Source: Sutcliffiella tianshenii (GTDB lineage: Bacteria; Bacillota; Bacilli; Bacillales; Bacillaceae_I). Taken from it: a stretch of 64,000 nt of DNA. The translations under genes were made by a program, and so were the position numbers. The stretch's first letter is position 1; each line of letters starts with the position of its first letter. Below are positions 25,443 through 34,978 of this stretch, one piece after another. The notes below the pieces were generated by a model. The model searched no databases. It was not told where the DNA came from and saw nothing but the letters and a program-made list of their open reading frames with translations. Where the stretch lies: NCBI RefSeq assembly GCF_016908565.1, contig NZ_JAFBED010000003.1:310001-374000 (forward strand), written 5' to 3'.

Positions 25443-26339
25443 ATGATGAACGAACGAAAATTACAGGTAATCAAGAAGGCCCATCAGTTGTTTATCGAAA
25501 AAGGGTTCCAAGCGACATCCATCCAGGATATCCTCGATTTCAGCGGTATTTCGAAGGGTACCTTTTATAATTATTTTTCTTCCAAAAATGAACTGCTTAT
25601 CGAGCTGTTCAAGACCATCTATACAAAGCTTGAAAAAGACCGGGCAGACCTTTTGATCGGCAAGGACCCGGCAGACATCAATATTTTCATCCAACAGATC
25701 GAAATGCAGATGCATACCAATCGTGCCAATAAGCTTATTTCACTATTTGAGGAAGTTTTTTTCTCCAAGGATGAAGAACTGAAGGAATTCATCAAGCGGG
25801 GACAATTGCGTATGATTCGCTGGATCTATGAGCGATTCATCGATCTTTTCGGAGAAGAGAAAAAGCCTTATCTCCTCGATTGCTCCATCATGTTCATGGG
25901 GATCTTGAACCACAATATCAAATTCAACTTGATGGGACAGGAAAATGCAACCGCAAGCATACATCGCGTGGTGAAGTATAGTGTGGAACGAATTGTGCAG
26001 GTGGTAAACGAGGTGGCGCAAACAAAGGATCAACTGATTGCACCCGAAAGGCTAGAGCAGTGGTTTCCCGAAAACAGGGACGGAATCCTTGCCCGCAAGC
26101 AGAACCTTATCACATTGTTGGATACTATGAAGAGCAAGCTAGGTGGGACATCTTATGTAGAGCTGTTGGATTTTATCCAGGAAGAGCTGCTGGAAGCCAA
26201 AAGCCCGCGGAGATTTTTATTGGAAAAGATGATTCAGTCGTTAAAAGAAAGTCCAACCATATCTGTGACCGAAACTGACGAACTGGAAAAAATGATACAG
26301 ACGTTTTACAGCAAACCAGTACCACCCGCCAAATCATAA
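25443..26339 (+). CDS. TetR-family regulator of the adjacent efflux pump
   Basis: 298 residues, longer than the usual 190-220. N-terminal TetR helix-turn-helix (FIEKGFQATSIQDILDFSGI, SKGTFYNYFSSKNELL); long helical C-terminal region of about 240 residues for ligand binding and dimerisation. Divergent from the DHA2 transporter with shared operator repeats, so the probable repressor of the pair. Confidence 0.85.
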   Translation: MMNERKLQVIKKAHQLFIEKGFQATSIQDILDFSGISKGTFYNYFSSKNELLIELFKTIYTKLEKDRADLLIGKDPADINIFIQQIEMQMHTNRANKLISLFEEVFFSKDEELKEFIKRGQLRMIRWIYERFIDLFGEEKKPYLLDCSIMFMGILNHNIKFNLMGQENATASIHRVVKYSVERIVQVVNEVAQTKDQLIAPERLEQWFPENRDGILARKQNLITLLDTMKSKLGGTSYVELLDFIQEELLEAKSPRRFLLEKMIQSLKESPTISVTETDELEKMIQTFYSKPVPPAKS

Positions 26340-26356
26340 GGCGAGGTGGTACTGGT
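26315..26356. terminator. hairpin at convergent gene ends
   Basis: Perfect 12-bp stem ACCAGTACCACC with GGTGGTACTGGT spanning the TetR stop; followed by TTTATTTATG. Directly abuts the stop of the convergent gene at 26357. Confidence 0.6.
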
Positions 26357-26785
26357 TTATTTATGATTCTGTTTGTTGGTCTGTTGACCATTTTTATTAG
26401 CTTTGTGTTGGTTATTGCTGGGTTGGTGCGCATTTCTTTGCTGCTTGTTTCCACCCGGTTGGGATGGTGCTTTGTGCATCGGCGTGAATTCTTCAGCAAT
26501 TTCCGCAAAAGCAGCCATGTCCTTCGGATTCGCAAGACCTTTTGCCTGGAGTGTCTTCATGATATCAGATGCGGAACGATGCTTTTGCATCGGTCTAGGC
26601 TTTGCCTTCCCGTCCATTGCGTTTTCACCATTTCGGCCATAGAAAATAGCCGCTGTACTTAAGCCGATTCCCAGCAATGACGCAAACGTGCCCAAGTTTC
26701 TCTTCTTCCTCCGCTTGTAGCCAAACATCTTCATGAGGTTCTGAGCTGCTGCCAACTTCAATATGGAACTAATCCATTTATCCAT
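26357..26785 (-). CDS. hypothetical protein with hydrophobic segment and Gln/Asn/Lys-rich tail
   Basis: 142 residues. Basic patch GYKRRKKR (22-29) precedes a hydrophobic segment (about 31-48), then RSASDIMKTLQAKGLANPKD and a low-complexity C-terminal tail rich in Gln, Asn, Lys and His. No family recognised. AAGGAGT lies before the ATG at 26785. Real gene by length, codon pattern and RBS; function unknown. Confidence 0.6.
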   Translation of the reverse strand: MDKWISSILKLAAAQNLMKMFGYKRRKKRNLGTFASLLGIGLSTAAIFYGRNGENAMDGKAKPRPMQKHRSASDIMKTLQAKGLANPKDMAAFAEIAEEFTPMHKAPSQPGGNKQQRNAHQPSNNQHKANKNGQQTNKQNHK

Positions 26786-26859
26786 GGTTACACACTCCTT
26801 TTTATTGTCTTACTTTTGTATTTTGCTCACCTGATTTGGGAAACATGCTGGGAAACAGT

Positions 26860-26916
26860 GGGGACAGGTCCCTTGTCCCATTTTTGTGCGTTTCTTGGGA
26901 CAAGGGACCTGTCCCC
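26860..26916. repeat. GGGGACAGG palindrome, best copy
   Basis: 21-bp perfect arms starting GGGGACAGGTCCCTTGTCCC separated by 15 nt. Best-preserved member of a dispersed family (35824, 39427, 40456, 45555, 49787, 50503, 51103, 52530, 53786, 61727). Lies upstream of the AI-2E family gene. Confidence 0.9.
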
Positions 26917-26979
26917 ATGTGTCAAATTCCGCCTGAAAGGGAATGAACACTTATATTCTTTTTCATTGGGGGGATAATA

Positions 26980-28047
26980 TTGTGGATTAGGCATCCTTTT
27001 TTTAAGTATTTGACAGGAATCGTTTTGGTCTTGTTGGTCATTTTTTTATTGAGCGAGGTTCAGTTTCTTGTTAATCCGATTCTCAGTCTGATTGCCACGC
27101 TGTTCTTTCCATTGATTTTTGCCGGATTTTTGTTTTATATTTTGAAACCTGTTGTGGAGTTTCTTTCAAGATCCAAGTACATTCCCCGTACTTTAGCCAT
27201 TTTTATCGTTTTTTTCGTAATTATAGGGGGAGCAGTTTTGGGTGGATTTACAATTGGAGGCAAAATCGAAGAACAGGTAATGCAGTTCGCAAAGGATGTT
27301 CCGTCGATTCTTGAAAAAAACGAAGAACAGACCAAGCAGGTTATCAATGAGAATAATTTCGGGCTGATGTCCTATGAAGAGGCTAAGCAAAAGCTCTTGA
27401 CTTTCATGAAGGATCAGGGGGAACGGATCGGGAAAAATGTTGCGGTTATCATTTCTTCCATCACAAGCTTTGTGACGGTACTGGTGATTGTTCCATTTAT
27501 TGTGTTTTACTTTTTGAAGGACGGACACAAGCTTCTTCCGTTTATCCTGAAGTATTTGCCTCAAAAGCATCGGATTGAAGGACGACGAATCCTCACGGAT
27601 ATAGATAAGGCGCTTTCCACTTATATAGGCGGACAGATGATTGTGGCATTGGTGAACGGATTCTTGATGTACATCGGCTACCTGATAATCGGTGTCGAAT
27701 ACGCGTTGGTGCTGGCATTATTCATTGTCATCACAGCAGTCGTCCCCATCATCGGACCTGCACTCGGGGTACTCCCTGCACTGATCATCGGCCTGATGAC
27801 AGATCCATTCATGGCAGTAAAAATCCTGATCCTCCTGACCATCGTCCAGCAGATCGAAGGAAACCTTGTCTCCCCACTCATCATCGGGAACAAGCTATCC
27901 ATCCATCCGCTCACCGTCATCCTCCTGCTCCTCGTCGCAGGAAAACTATACGGCTTCATCGGCATCCTGCTCGCAGTCCCACTCTACTCCGTGCTAAAAG
28001 TCCTGACAAAAAACTTTTACCGGCTGTATCAGCTGCGGCATGCGTGA
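26980..28047 (+). CDS. AI-2E family transporter
   Basis: 355 residues with about eight membrane segments. Typical order: four N-terminal segments, a soluble stretch (about 85-165), then IVPFIVFYFLKDG, LALFIVITAVVPIIGPALG and QIEGNLVSPLIIGNKLSIHPL, the family hallmark. Members export autoinducer-2, or act as Na+/H+ antiporters in Bacillaceae; the role here is open. Start is TTG at 26980 with GGGGGGA 6 nt upstream. Confidence 0.88.
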   Translation: MWIRHPFFKYLTGIVLVLLVIFLLSEVQFLVNPILSLIATLFFPLIFAGFLFYILKPVVEFLSRSKYIPRTLAIFIVFFVIIGGAVLGGFTIGGKIEEQVMQFAKDVPSILEKNEEQTKQVINENNFGLMSYEEAKQKLLTFMKDQGERIGKNVAVIISSITSFVTVLVIVPFIVFYFLKDGHKLLPFILKYLPQKHRIEGRRILTDIDKALSTYIGGQMIVALVNGFLMYIGYLIIGVEYALVLALFIVITAVVPIIGPALGVLPALIIGLMTDPFMAVKILILLTIVQQIEGNLVSPLIIGNKLSIHPLTVILLLLVAGKLYGFIGILLAVPLYSVLKVLTKNFYRLYQLRHA

Positions 28048-28052
28048 AAGGT

Positions 28053-28212
28053 GGTGCCTGACCCGCTCCCTATTAAAGCGGTAAAGACTTGTTATCGCAG
28101 AATACTCTGAATCTACTTCAACAAAAGGGATAACCTATTATGGTTATCCCTTTTGTTATGTCAGAATAGTTGTGATTAGCCACTTTTTTCTTATGGGGCC
28201 TGACCCTCATGT
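28053..28212. repeat. GGTGCCTGACCC remnants flanking a perfect hairpin
   Basis: GTGCCTGACCC at 28053-28063 and GGGGCCTGACCCTCA at 28196-28210 are direct partial copies of the palindrome family best seen at 12957-13000. Between them lies a 16-bp perfect stem with TATTAT loop (28120-28157). Confidence 0.6.
28120..28157. terminator. perfect 16-bp hairpin after the AI-2E gene
   Basis: AACAAAAGGGATAACC and GGTTATCCCTTTTGTT with loop TATTAT, 73 bp after the stop. Likely terminator of the transporter gene, although the T tract is inside the stem. Confidence 0.65.
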
Positions 28213-28587
28213 TTTGTATTCAAGTGAAAACCCCAATTGTTTTTCCGACTTTTTAGTAGTTTAGTAGTATTCCATCGACTATCTTCTACCTGTTTTTTCA
28301 TTTACCAGTCCGCAACCTAGTCCTTCGGTCACACTTAAAACACCATTTGTCACGTCCTTTGTGGTTGCCTTACAATTCAACTAAATCCGCAGTACACCCA
28401 CCCAAAGAGTTTTTGCCACCGTAAGGAAAATCCACATTTTTTAGGAGGTGTAGATAAGTCCGATTCTCGCAAACTATCAATTCCAGAAACACAACGTTTA
28501 ATCACCACAAAGAAAGATGTTTTCTTCAGCAAGAGTTTTCCACATGCATTCTGATCATTTACTACAAGACAGATAGGAGAATGTAAA
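28213..28587. other. 375-bp upstream region of the subtilase gene, no clear elements
   Basis: AT-rich with a stray AGGAGG at 28443-28448 that is not followed by a usable start codon. No -35/-10 pair, palindrome or known operator could be assigned. It must contain the protease promoter. Confidence 0.4.
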
Positions 28588-31500
28588 TTGAAGAAGTTGA
28601 CCATGAAATCCGTATTGGTTGGATCCATTGCCGCCTCTTTGCTTTCTGGATCTCTTTTCCAGGTTCAATCAATAGGCGCTTCGACCGACAATGACAATGC
28701 CTTAAAAAACAATCCATCTATCGTTTCAATGGATAGCAGCATCACAGGCAATCATGTTATCACCCTGATCACCGGAGACGTCGTCAAGGTATCCGTGCTT
28801 GCTGACGGCAAATATATCATCAACGTCGAACCTGCCCAGAAGAATGGGGATGGGGTCCGGGTCATCACTACAGATGAGGATACCTTCGTACTCCCTAACA
28901 AAGTTATGCCATATCTTGCAGCCGGAAAGCTTGATCATGACTTATTCAATATTACTAAATTGTTAGAGTATGGCTATGACGACAAAAACCTCGCGTCACT
29001 GCCGCTGATTGTCGAATACGAAGAGAGCAAGGCAAGAGCTTTCTCCTCAAAGGGTGCACCTACTCCTAAAGGGTCCAAGAAAACAAAAGAACTTGAAAGC
29101 ATAAATGCAGCTGCTCTTTCAGCAGATAAGAAATCTGCGGAAACATTCTGGGAGGATGTCACAGTCTCTGCAAAAACCACTAAAGAAAACCAGGAAGACT
29201 CCCTCTTCAAGCATGGTGTGGAAAAAATCTGGCTCGATGGACGTGTGGAAGCATCCCTTCATCAATCCGTTCCACAGATCGGAACTAACACAGCCTGGGA
29301 ATCGGGTTATACAGGTGAAGGCGTAAAGGTGGCCGTGCTAGACACAGGGATTGACGCTCAGCACCCGGACATCGCACCTCAGCTGGACGGAGCGGTAAGC
29401 TTTGTTCCAGGAGAGGAAGTAACGGATAAAAATGGTCACGGAACTCACGTTGCCTCTACGGTGCTTGGAACAGGTGCAGCTGATGGAAAGTCAAAAGGTG
29501 TGGCTCCTGATGCACGCTTATTGGTGGGGAAAGTACTGAGTGATGAAGGGTTTGGACTGGACTCCTGGATCATCGACGGCATGGAATGGGCATCCGATAA
29601 TGCGAAAATCGTCAACATGAGTCTTGGAAGCTCCGAGCCAAGTGATGGAACGGATCCAATGGCACAGGCTGTAGATAGGCTTTCTGAAGAGAATGGCACC
29701 TTATTCGTCATCGCTGCAGGAAATCGAGGCGGCGAAGGTACGATTGGTTCCCCTGGTGCGGCTGATGCGGCATTGACAGTAGGAGCTGTAGACAAGGCAG
29801 ACAAGCTTGCCTACTTCTCTTCCAAAGGACCTCGCTATAAGGATATGGGATTGAAACCTGACCTATCTGCTCCTGGTGTAGGTATCAACGCAGCTCGCTC
29901 CCAGTACTCTCCTGGAAGCGGAAGCTATAAAAGTTTAAATGGGACATCCATGGCTACCCCTCACGTTGCAGGTGCGGCAGCCATCCTGGCACAGAAATAT
30001 CCGGAATGGTCCGGACAACAAATTAAAGAAGCCCTGATGAACACCACAAAAAAACTTGATGGCTACCAGCCTTACCACGTTGGGACTGGTCGCGTGGACA
30101 TCCCAGCTGCCCTTGAAACCCAGGTAAGGGCAACAAGCTCCATCTCATTCGGCTTTTTTCAATGGCCTCATGACAATGCAACGCCTGTTCAAAAAACAGT
30201 AACGTATACGAACGACAGTGAAGAAGCGATCACTCTTGAATTAGAAGCGACTTTTACAAATGCAGAAGGAAAAGCTGCTCCATCAGGCATGCTGACTCTA
30301 TCTGAAAATACCATCACCATTCCGGCAGGTGGAACTGCAGACGTGAACGCGACCCTAGAATCCAAGTTTGCTGAAACCGGTTCCCGCTACCAAGGCTTTA
30401 TAACAGCAAAATCAAACGGAGAAGCAGTCGTACACACCACGATGGCGATGGTGAAAGAAGAGGAAAGATACACCCTCACTTTAAACGCCAAGGACCGTAA
30501 AGGCGAACCGACCACTGCATATGCTGTAATCTTCAGCGAAACCATGGAGCCATACTCCTATGCTGTCAATGGTACGTTGGAGCTCCGCCTTCCACCTGGC
30601 ACCTATTCCGCCATGTCCCTGATGGATGTGGATATGGACACGGATCAGGCAGGCGTTGCACTAGTAGGAGATCCTGAGGTGAACCTAGTTGAGTCCAAAA
30701 CGGTGGAATTAGATGCAAGTAAAGCGGAAGAAATTTCTGTAGAAGTATCGAAGAAAGCAGAACCTATGTACCAGCGCATGGAATATTACCAAACAATCGG
30801 CAACAAGCCGCTTACGAGCCTCTATCTCATGCCTGTATGGATCGATAAGCTATATGCGGTACCTACGAAAGAGCCTAAAGAAGGATATTTTGAGATGCTG
30901 ACTCGCTGGCGCTTGACCAAACCATATCTGTCCATCAATTTCAGAGGTAAGGAATTGGATGATATCCCGTTAGCAGGCAGCACCCTGCTTGATGGAAAAT
31001 ACAATCTTACCACTGTATATGCCGGGAAAGGAACTACAGCTGACTTTGAACAACTTAAAGCAGATGGCAAAGCGGTAGTAGTGGAACGCAACAGCGAGGT
31101 AACCGTTTCCCAACAGGCAACTGCTGCTGCAGCTGCAGGGGTGAAGCTGCTAATCGTCGTGAACGATGAAAACAAGGAATTCAGTGTTTTTGCCGGTACA
31201 CCTGAGTATACGGACAACCCGATTGCCGTGGCAGGGATCAGCAAACAGGAAGGCGACAAGCTTGTAGAAGCGGTACGCTCAGGCAATGTACAGCTTCAAG
31301 TGGAAGGGGAAGTGGATACTCCTTATGTATACGACCTAGTCGATGTGCATGTAGGCTCCATCCCGAATGACTTGAAATATGAACCGAAAAAAGAGGATTT
31401 GGTGACAATCGATAGTCGCTACAATTCCCATGTCAAAGCTGCCGGCGGTGAATTCCGATATGACCTCCGTCCACACACAAGACGTGCAATCGGATTCCAA

Positions 31501-32346
31501 TACAAAATAAATTATCCAACCGAACGCACGGAATACGTTTCAGCGACCGAGGGCACCAGCTGGTATCACCTGGCACAATTCGTGGATACACCTTGGGAAG
31601 TACGCCAGCCGCTTGCAACATACACAGGCGGACAGAAATTGGTGGAAAACTGGTTCTCCCCTGTCGTCCGTCCTAGCCTAGGTAATGGTTACTGGGGGCC
31701 GAACCGTCAAGGAAACCGCCTTCAGTTCAATTTCCCTGCTTTTGCGGATAGCGGTGTGGGGAATACCGGAGGAGCGGATTATAATTACTCCGTCCAAAAT
31801 CAGACAATCAAGCTCTACAATGGCGACACATTAGTGAAAGAAGGCAAAGGGCAGGCTTTACAATCCAACATTGTTGTACCGGCAGAGCGTACCCAATTAC
31901 GTGTCGTGACAGAAGCGAAACGTGATCCAGAACGCTTCAGGACTTCCATCCGCACGAATACGGAATGGACTTTCTGGACCGAGAATAAAGAAGCTGAGGA
32001 CGAGGACCTTTGGAGACACGATCTTCCTTTCCTATCGCTCAACTACAAGGTGGACACTGATGTAAATGGTGATGCATTGGCAAAGCGCCCAACAGAGCTT
32101 GAGATCTCCGTTACTAAGTTGGAAACTGCGCTTGACTATGGAGAAGTTGAAGATGCAACATTAGAAGTTTCCTTCGATGAAGGCGAAACTTGGAAGAAAG
32201 TGAAGCTCACTCGCGAGGGAGACTCATTTACAACTTCCATCCAAAATCCTAAAAATGCAGAATTTGTCTCCCTAAGAGCAAGCGCATGGGATGATGAAGG
32301 CAATAAGATCACCCAAGAGATCATCAAGGCTTACGGATTAAGATAA
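28588..32346 (+). CDS. large secreted S8 family serine protease
   Basis: 1252 residues. N-terminal signal peptide (about 1-31, A at -1 of ASTDN). Propeptide-like region to about 230 (HVITLITGDVVKV). Subtilisin domain about 235-515 with triad Asp252 (VAVLDTGID), His284 (NGHGTHVA) and Ser454 (NGTSMATPHVAG). The remaining 730 residues are beta-rich domains, including a PA-like stretch (about 800-900, VVVERNSEVT, GVKLLIVVND). The long form resembles actinobacterial S8 peptidases. Start is TTG at 28588, with AGGAGA 8 nt upstream. Monocistronic. The convergent XRE-TPR regulator might control it (inference). Confidence 0.92.
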   Translation: MKKLTMKSVLVGSIAASLLSGSLFQVQSIGASTDNDNALKNNPSIVSMDSSITGNHVITLITGDVVKVSVLADGKYIINVEPAQKNGDGVRVITTDEDTFVLPNKVMPYLAAGKLDHDLFNITKLLEYGYDDKNLASLPLIVEYEESKARAFSSKGAPTPKGSKKTKELESINAAALSADKKSAETFWEDVTVSAKTTKENQEDSLFKHGVEKIWLDGRVEASLHQSVPQIGTNTAWESGYTGEGVKVAVLDTGIDAQHPDIAPQLDGAVSFVPGEEVTDKNGHGTHVASTVLGTGAADGKSKGVAPDARLLVGKVLSDEGFGLDSWIIDGMEWASDNAKIVNMSLGSSEPSDGTDPMAQAVDRLSEENGTLFVIAAGNRGGEGTIGSPGAADAALTVGAVDKADKLAYFSSKGPRYKDMGLKPDLSAPGVGINAARSQYSPGSGSYKSLNGTSMATPHVAGAAAILAQKYPEWSGQQIKEALMNTTKKLDGYQPYHVGTGRVDIPAALETQVRATSSISFGFFQWPHDNATPVQKTVTYTNDSEEAITLELEATFTNAEGKAAPSGMLTLSENTITIPAGGTADVNATLESKFAETGSRYQGFITAKSNGEAVVHTTMAMVKEEERYTLTLNAKDRKGEPTTAYAVIFSETMEPYSYAVNGTLELRLPPGTYSAMSLMDVDMDTDQAGVALVGDPEVNLVESKTVELDASKAEEISVEVSKKAEPMYQRMEYYQTIGNKPLTSLYLMPVWIDKLYAVPTKEPKEGYFEMLTRWRLTKPYLSINFRGKELDDIPLAGSTLLDGKYNLTTVYAGKGTTADFEQLKADGKAVVVERNSEVTVSQQATAAAAAGVKLLIVVNDENKEFSVFAGTPEYTDNPIAVAGISKQEGDKLVEAVRSGNVQLQVEGEVDTPYVYDLVDVHVGSIPNDLKYEPKKEDLVTIDSRYNSHVKAAGGEFRYDLRPHTRRAIGFQYKINYPTERTEYVSATEGTSWYHLAQFVDTPWEVRQPLATYTGGQKLVENWFSPVVRPSLGNGYWGPNRQGNRLQFNFPAFADSGVGNTGGADYNYSVQNQTIKLYNGDTLVKEGKGQALQSNIVVPAERTQLRVVTEAKRDPERFRTSIRTNTEWTFWTENKEAEDEDLWRHDLPFLSLNYKVDTDVNGDALAKRPTELEISVTKLETALDYGEVEDATLEVSFDEGETWKKVKLTREGDSFTTSIQNPKNAEFVSLRASAWDDEGNKITQEIIKAYGLR

Positions 32347-32360
32347 TTCTTTTCAAAAGC

Positions 32361-32395
32361 AAAGCCGCCTGCATAATGGGGATGCAGGCGGCTTT
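32361..32395 (+). terminator. terminator of the subtilase gene
   Basis: AAAGCCGCCTGCA with TGCAGGCGGCTTT, 9-nt loop, then ATTATT. Strong GC stem. Confidence 0.85.
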
Positions 32396-32421
32396 ATTAT
32401 GGATGTCGGCGTCATTCATAA

Positions 32422-33666
32422 TCAAACAAACTGATTGTTCCTTCTGAATTTCTCTACAAGCGCCCCCGCATAACGGTTCGCATTCTCCATATCGTTTTGG
32501 GACATATAATAATCGAATAGCTTCACGGCATAGTGCTCCTTCGTCATGACATAGCCCTTTTTATCAAAGTGAGGATAAGCATAACTCTCAAGATAGCGAT
32601 AATACTGCTCTTCTTCCGCTAAAATGGAATACCGGTGCATCGTAAAAAGATGATGAAATGTAGAATCCGTAAATTTTCTGCATAAAGCCAGTCCCTCTTC
32701 CACCAGCTTCAACAACCTATCCTTCGTCGTCTTCCCTTCTTTTGTCAAAGAATTGATGTAGCCTTCAAGCGAACCGACATATCTTGGATCGGAGGAATTC
32801 CGCGCATCCATCGACTTTTTGTAGTAGAGACTTGCCTCTGTGAAATAGCCATGACGCAAGTTAAGATAGCCCAGATTATGATGCAGCATCGCTTTTTGGT
32901 GCTCCAAGCCATAGTCTCCTGTCATGTCGATCAAGCGATGATATTCACTGCTGAGAAACTGATAGTCCTCAGACTGCTCCAATTGGATGAGCATCAGCAT
33001 TTCCGCCTCCACAATGCGGGAGAAGCTCCTTATTTTCGTAAAAAATGCCAAGGCCTTATTTGCATTGAAAAACGCAAGGACCCTAGAGTTCAATGAGCTG
33101 TATGCCATGGCAAGGTCATAATAATATTCCTGATTCGGGTAATGCTCCAGACTGATCCTGTCAAGAAATGAAATCGCCGTGACATAATCATATTTTACAG
33201 ACAAGTAATAGATTCCCTTGATGTGCAGCAGCATATTTTCCTCATAATCGGACAGTCCGGTCCATACGTCCATTTCCTCTAGCAACGCGTGTGCTGCCTC
33301 GGACTTTCCGTTAGATAAATAATACCTCGTGAGCACGAGTGTATATGAACGGTAGAAATCCTGGATATGCAGAAGATGGATGCCATCCAGCTGCTCCTTG
33401 ATGGAGTCTGCCTTGGATTTGAGCTTTTTCACGATCGCAGCATGCCAGTCTTTTATCAGCAAGTCCACCCTCCGATAGTCAGTCAATTCCTCTTCCATCT
33501 TTATGCCTAATCTTTGTGATAACAATAGAATGGTTTCCTCTGAGACCTCTGTGAGTCCCCGCTCTATTTTGCTGATATGTGTACTCGAACATATCCCATC
33601 CCCTAAGTCCTTTTGCTTCATTTCCTTTAGCTCGCGATAGAATTTGATTATCTTACCTTCCAGCAT
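32422..33666 (-). CDS. XRE-type regulator with TPR-like C-terminus (RRNPP-like)
   Basis: 414 residues from ATG 33666, preferred over the ATG three codons earlier because AGGGGAT is then correctly spaced. HTH_3 at about 1-60 (MKQKDLGDGICSSTHISKIE), then about 350 residues of helical hairpins with tyrosine-rich TPR-like pattern (MLHHNLGYLNLRHGYFTEAS). Size and layout match NprR/PlcR/AimR-type peptide-sensing regulators. No signalling-peptide gene is visible at either end. NprR in Bacillus controls extracellular proteases and a protease gene is adjacent; a regulatory link is inference. Confidence 0.75.
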   Translation of the reverse strand: MLEGKIIKFYRELKEMKQKDLGDGICSSTHISKIERGLTEVSEETILLLSQRLGIKMEEELTDYRRVDLLIKDWHAAIVKKLKSKADSIKEQLDGIHLLHIQDFYRSYTLVLTRYYLSNGKSEAAHALLEEMDVWTGLSDYEENMLLHIKGIYYLSVKYDYVTAISFLDRISLEHYPNQEYYYDLAMAYSSLNSRVLAFFNANKALAFFTKIRSFSRIVEAEMLMLIQLEQSEDYQFLSSEYHRLIDMTGDYGLEHQKAMLHHNLGYLNLRHGYFTEASLYYKKSMDARNSSDPRYVGSLEGYINSLTKEGKTTKDRLLKLVEEGLALCRKFTDSTFHHLFTMHRYSILAEEEQYYRYLESYAYPHFDKKGYVMTKEHYAVKLFDYYMSQNDMENANRYAGALVEKFRRNNQFV

Positions 33667-33831
33667 GATTCCCATCCCCTATGTTCTATCAAACTGATTT
33701 TTTCTTATCCTACCATAATTCCCTCCTGAAAATCTGAGAAAAAAATAATATTTTAGGAGTAGTTTTATGACGAAAAATATGATAGAAAATGCAAAAATCC
33801 AACCCGGTAGAGGGGTGGATTTCAAGGAACA

Positions 33832-34617
33832 TCATTTTGGATTCACGGTCAGTACACCTTTAATATTCTCGTTCACATAATCATGGTGCGCCTTGCACTG
33901 GTACGTATAGGTCCCAGGCTCCGGGTCAATGACAAGCAGCCCGGTGCGATCGCGCTCCATGTGCACACTTGCATCAAGCTCTGGGAAGCTTAGAATATGG
34001 CAGGCATTGTCCGATTCGTTTATGATGCGAAGGACAATCGGTTCCCCTTCTGTAATTTCCATCGCAGGCGGCTCCATGGAGTCCGACTTCATGACAAGGG
34101 TCGGGAGCTGCTCGACGGTTGTGGCATTGATTCCGGTGACCCAATGCAATTGAAGGTAAATGCTTGTAAGAAGTGCCATGGCAGCAGCTCCATATATGGC
34201 CGCCTTCAGCTTAGGAAACCATGACGGACCTTCGGTGATTTTCCCAAGGTTGACAAGTAGCCCCGCAACCGAGCTGATCAGGACGGTAAGAACAAGCAAT
34301 GCCGTCAAAAAGCTGATACCGAAAAATGGATTGCTCGCCTCCCGCATCGCGTTGTATGCCGGATCGATAGGACGGAACATGGTGATCACAAAGCTTGGCA
34401 CAGTAAGAATGGAAAATAAAAGTCCGTAGAGAATACCAAATACCGGTGTCCACTTCCATTTTGCTTTTAGCAATAAGGCCGCTATGATGATGGCGATGAC
34501 TCCATTCATTACGTGGATTGGTGGAAAATGCTTCAGCACGAACGCTCCAGAGATTGCGATGGTCAACACTTGCAGCACGAGGGTTGACGCTGCGAACCTT
34601 GTGTAGCTGTTAATCAT
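33832..34617 (-). CDS. membrane protein with C-terminal cupredoxin domain
   Basis: 261 residues from ATG 34617; GGAGGAGG lies upstream, and the longer frame to 34683 lacks an RBS. Four or five membrane segments (about 8-170) followed by an extracytoplasmic cupredoxin-like domain (about 175-261) with ligand-like residues His in CHILSF and Cys/His in YQCKAHHD. Probably binds copper at the outer membrane face; could take part in electron transfer or copper handling. A phased repeat array lies about 150 bp upstream. Confidence 0.75.
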   Translation of the reverse strand: MINSYTRFAASTLVLQVLTIAISGAFVLKHFPPIHVMNGVIAIIIAALLLKAKWKWTPVFGILYGLLFSILTVPSFVITMFRPIDPAYNAMREASNPFFGISFLTALLVLTVLISSVAGLLVNLGKITEGPSWFPKLKAAIYGAAAMALLTSIYLQLHWVTGINATTVEQLPTLVMKSDSMEPPAMEITEGEPIVLRIINESDNACHILSFPELDASVHMERDRTGLLVIDPEPGTYTYQCKAHHDYVNENIKGVLTVNPK

Positions 34618-34764
34618 GGTTATAGTTCCTCCTCCTTTTTGGGTTATGTGAAAATAGTCCTGCTTCTTAGCTATATTACACATCAGGCTGAATATTTCCT
34701 TTTTTAGTAAATCTTCTTTTTGGAGGGTGCATGATTGATGTCGGTTTTTGTCGGATGTTGCGAA

Positions 34765-34877
34765 TTGTGCATAAGAGAGCCTTTTTTCACCGCAAAACGG
34801 ATTTTTTGTGCATAAGAGACCTTTTTTTCACCGCAAACCTGCCAGAATTCACCGTATATCAAAATTTTTGAGCATAA
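34765..34877. repeat. helically phased decamer array 3
   Basis: TTGTGCATAA (34765), TTCACCGCAA (34786), TTGTGCATAA (34806), TTCACCGCAA (34827), TTCACCGTAT (34848), TTGAGCATAA (34868). Spacings 21, 20, 21, 21, 20. Lies in the 361-bp gap 34618-34978; no gene or terminator could be seen in the remainder. Confidence 0.78.
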
Positions 34878-34978
34878 CGATATTTGCTGCCCCATATAAC
34901 TATGAGAATTCCGGTTAGCCAAGGGTAAATCAGTGACAAAAAAATAAATCCCCATCATTTGACAGGGATTTTCCTCTT

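Noticed and set aside
33768-33881. 37-codon ORF (MTKNMIENAKIQPGRGVDF...) as a signalling peptide gene for the XRE-TPR regulator
   Set aside because: It has an AGGAG but no signal-peptide character, and it runs antisense into the end of the cupredoxin gene. Evidence too weak.
34765-34877. CRISPR-like regularly spaced repeats
   Set aside because: Repeats of 10 bp with 10-11 bp linkers are far too short, and no cas genes are present.
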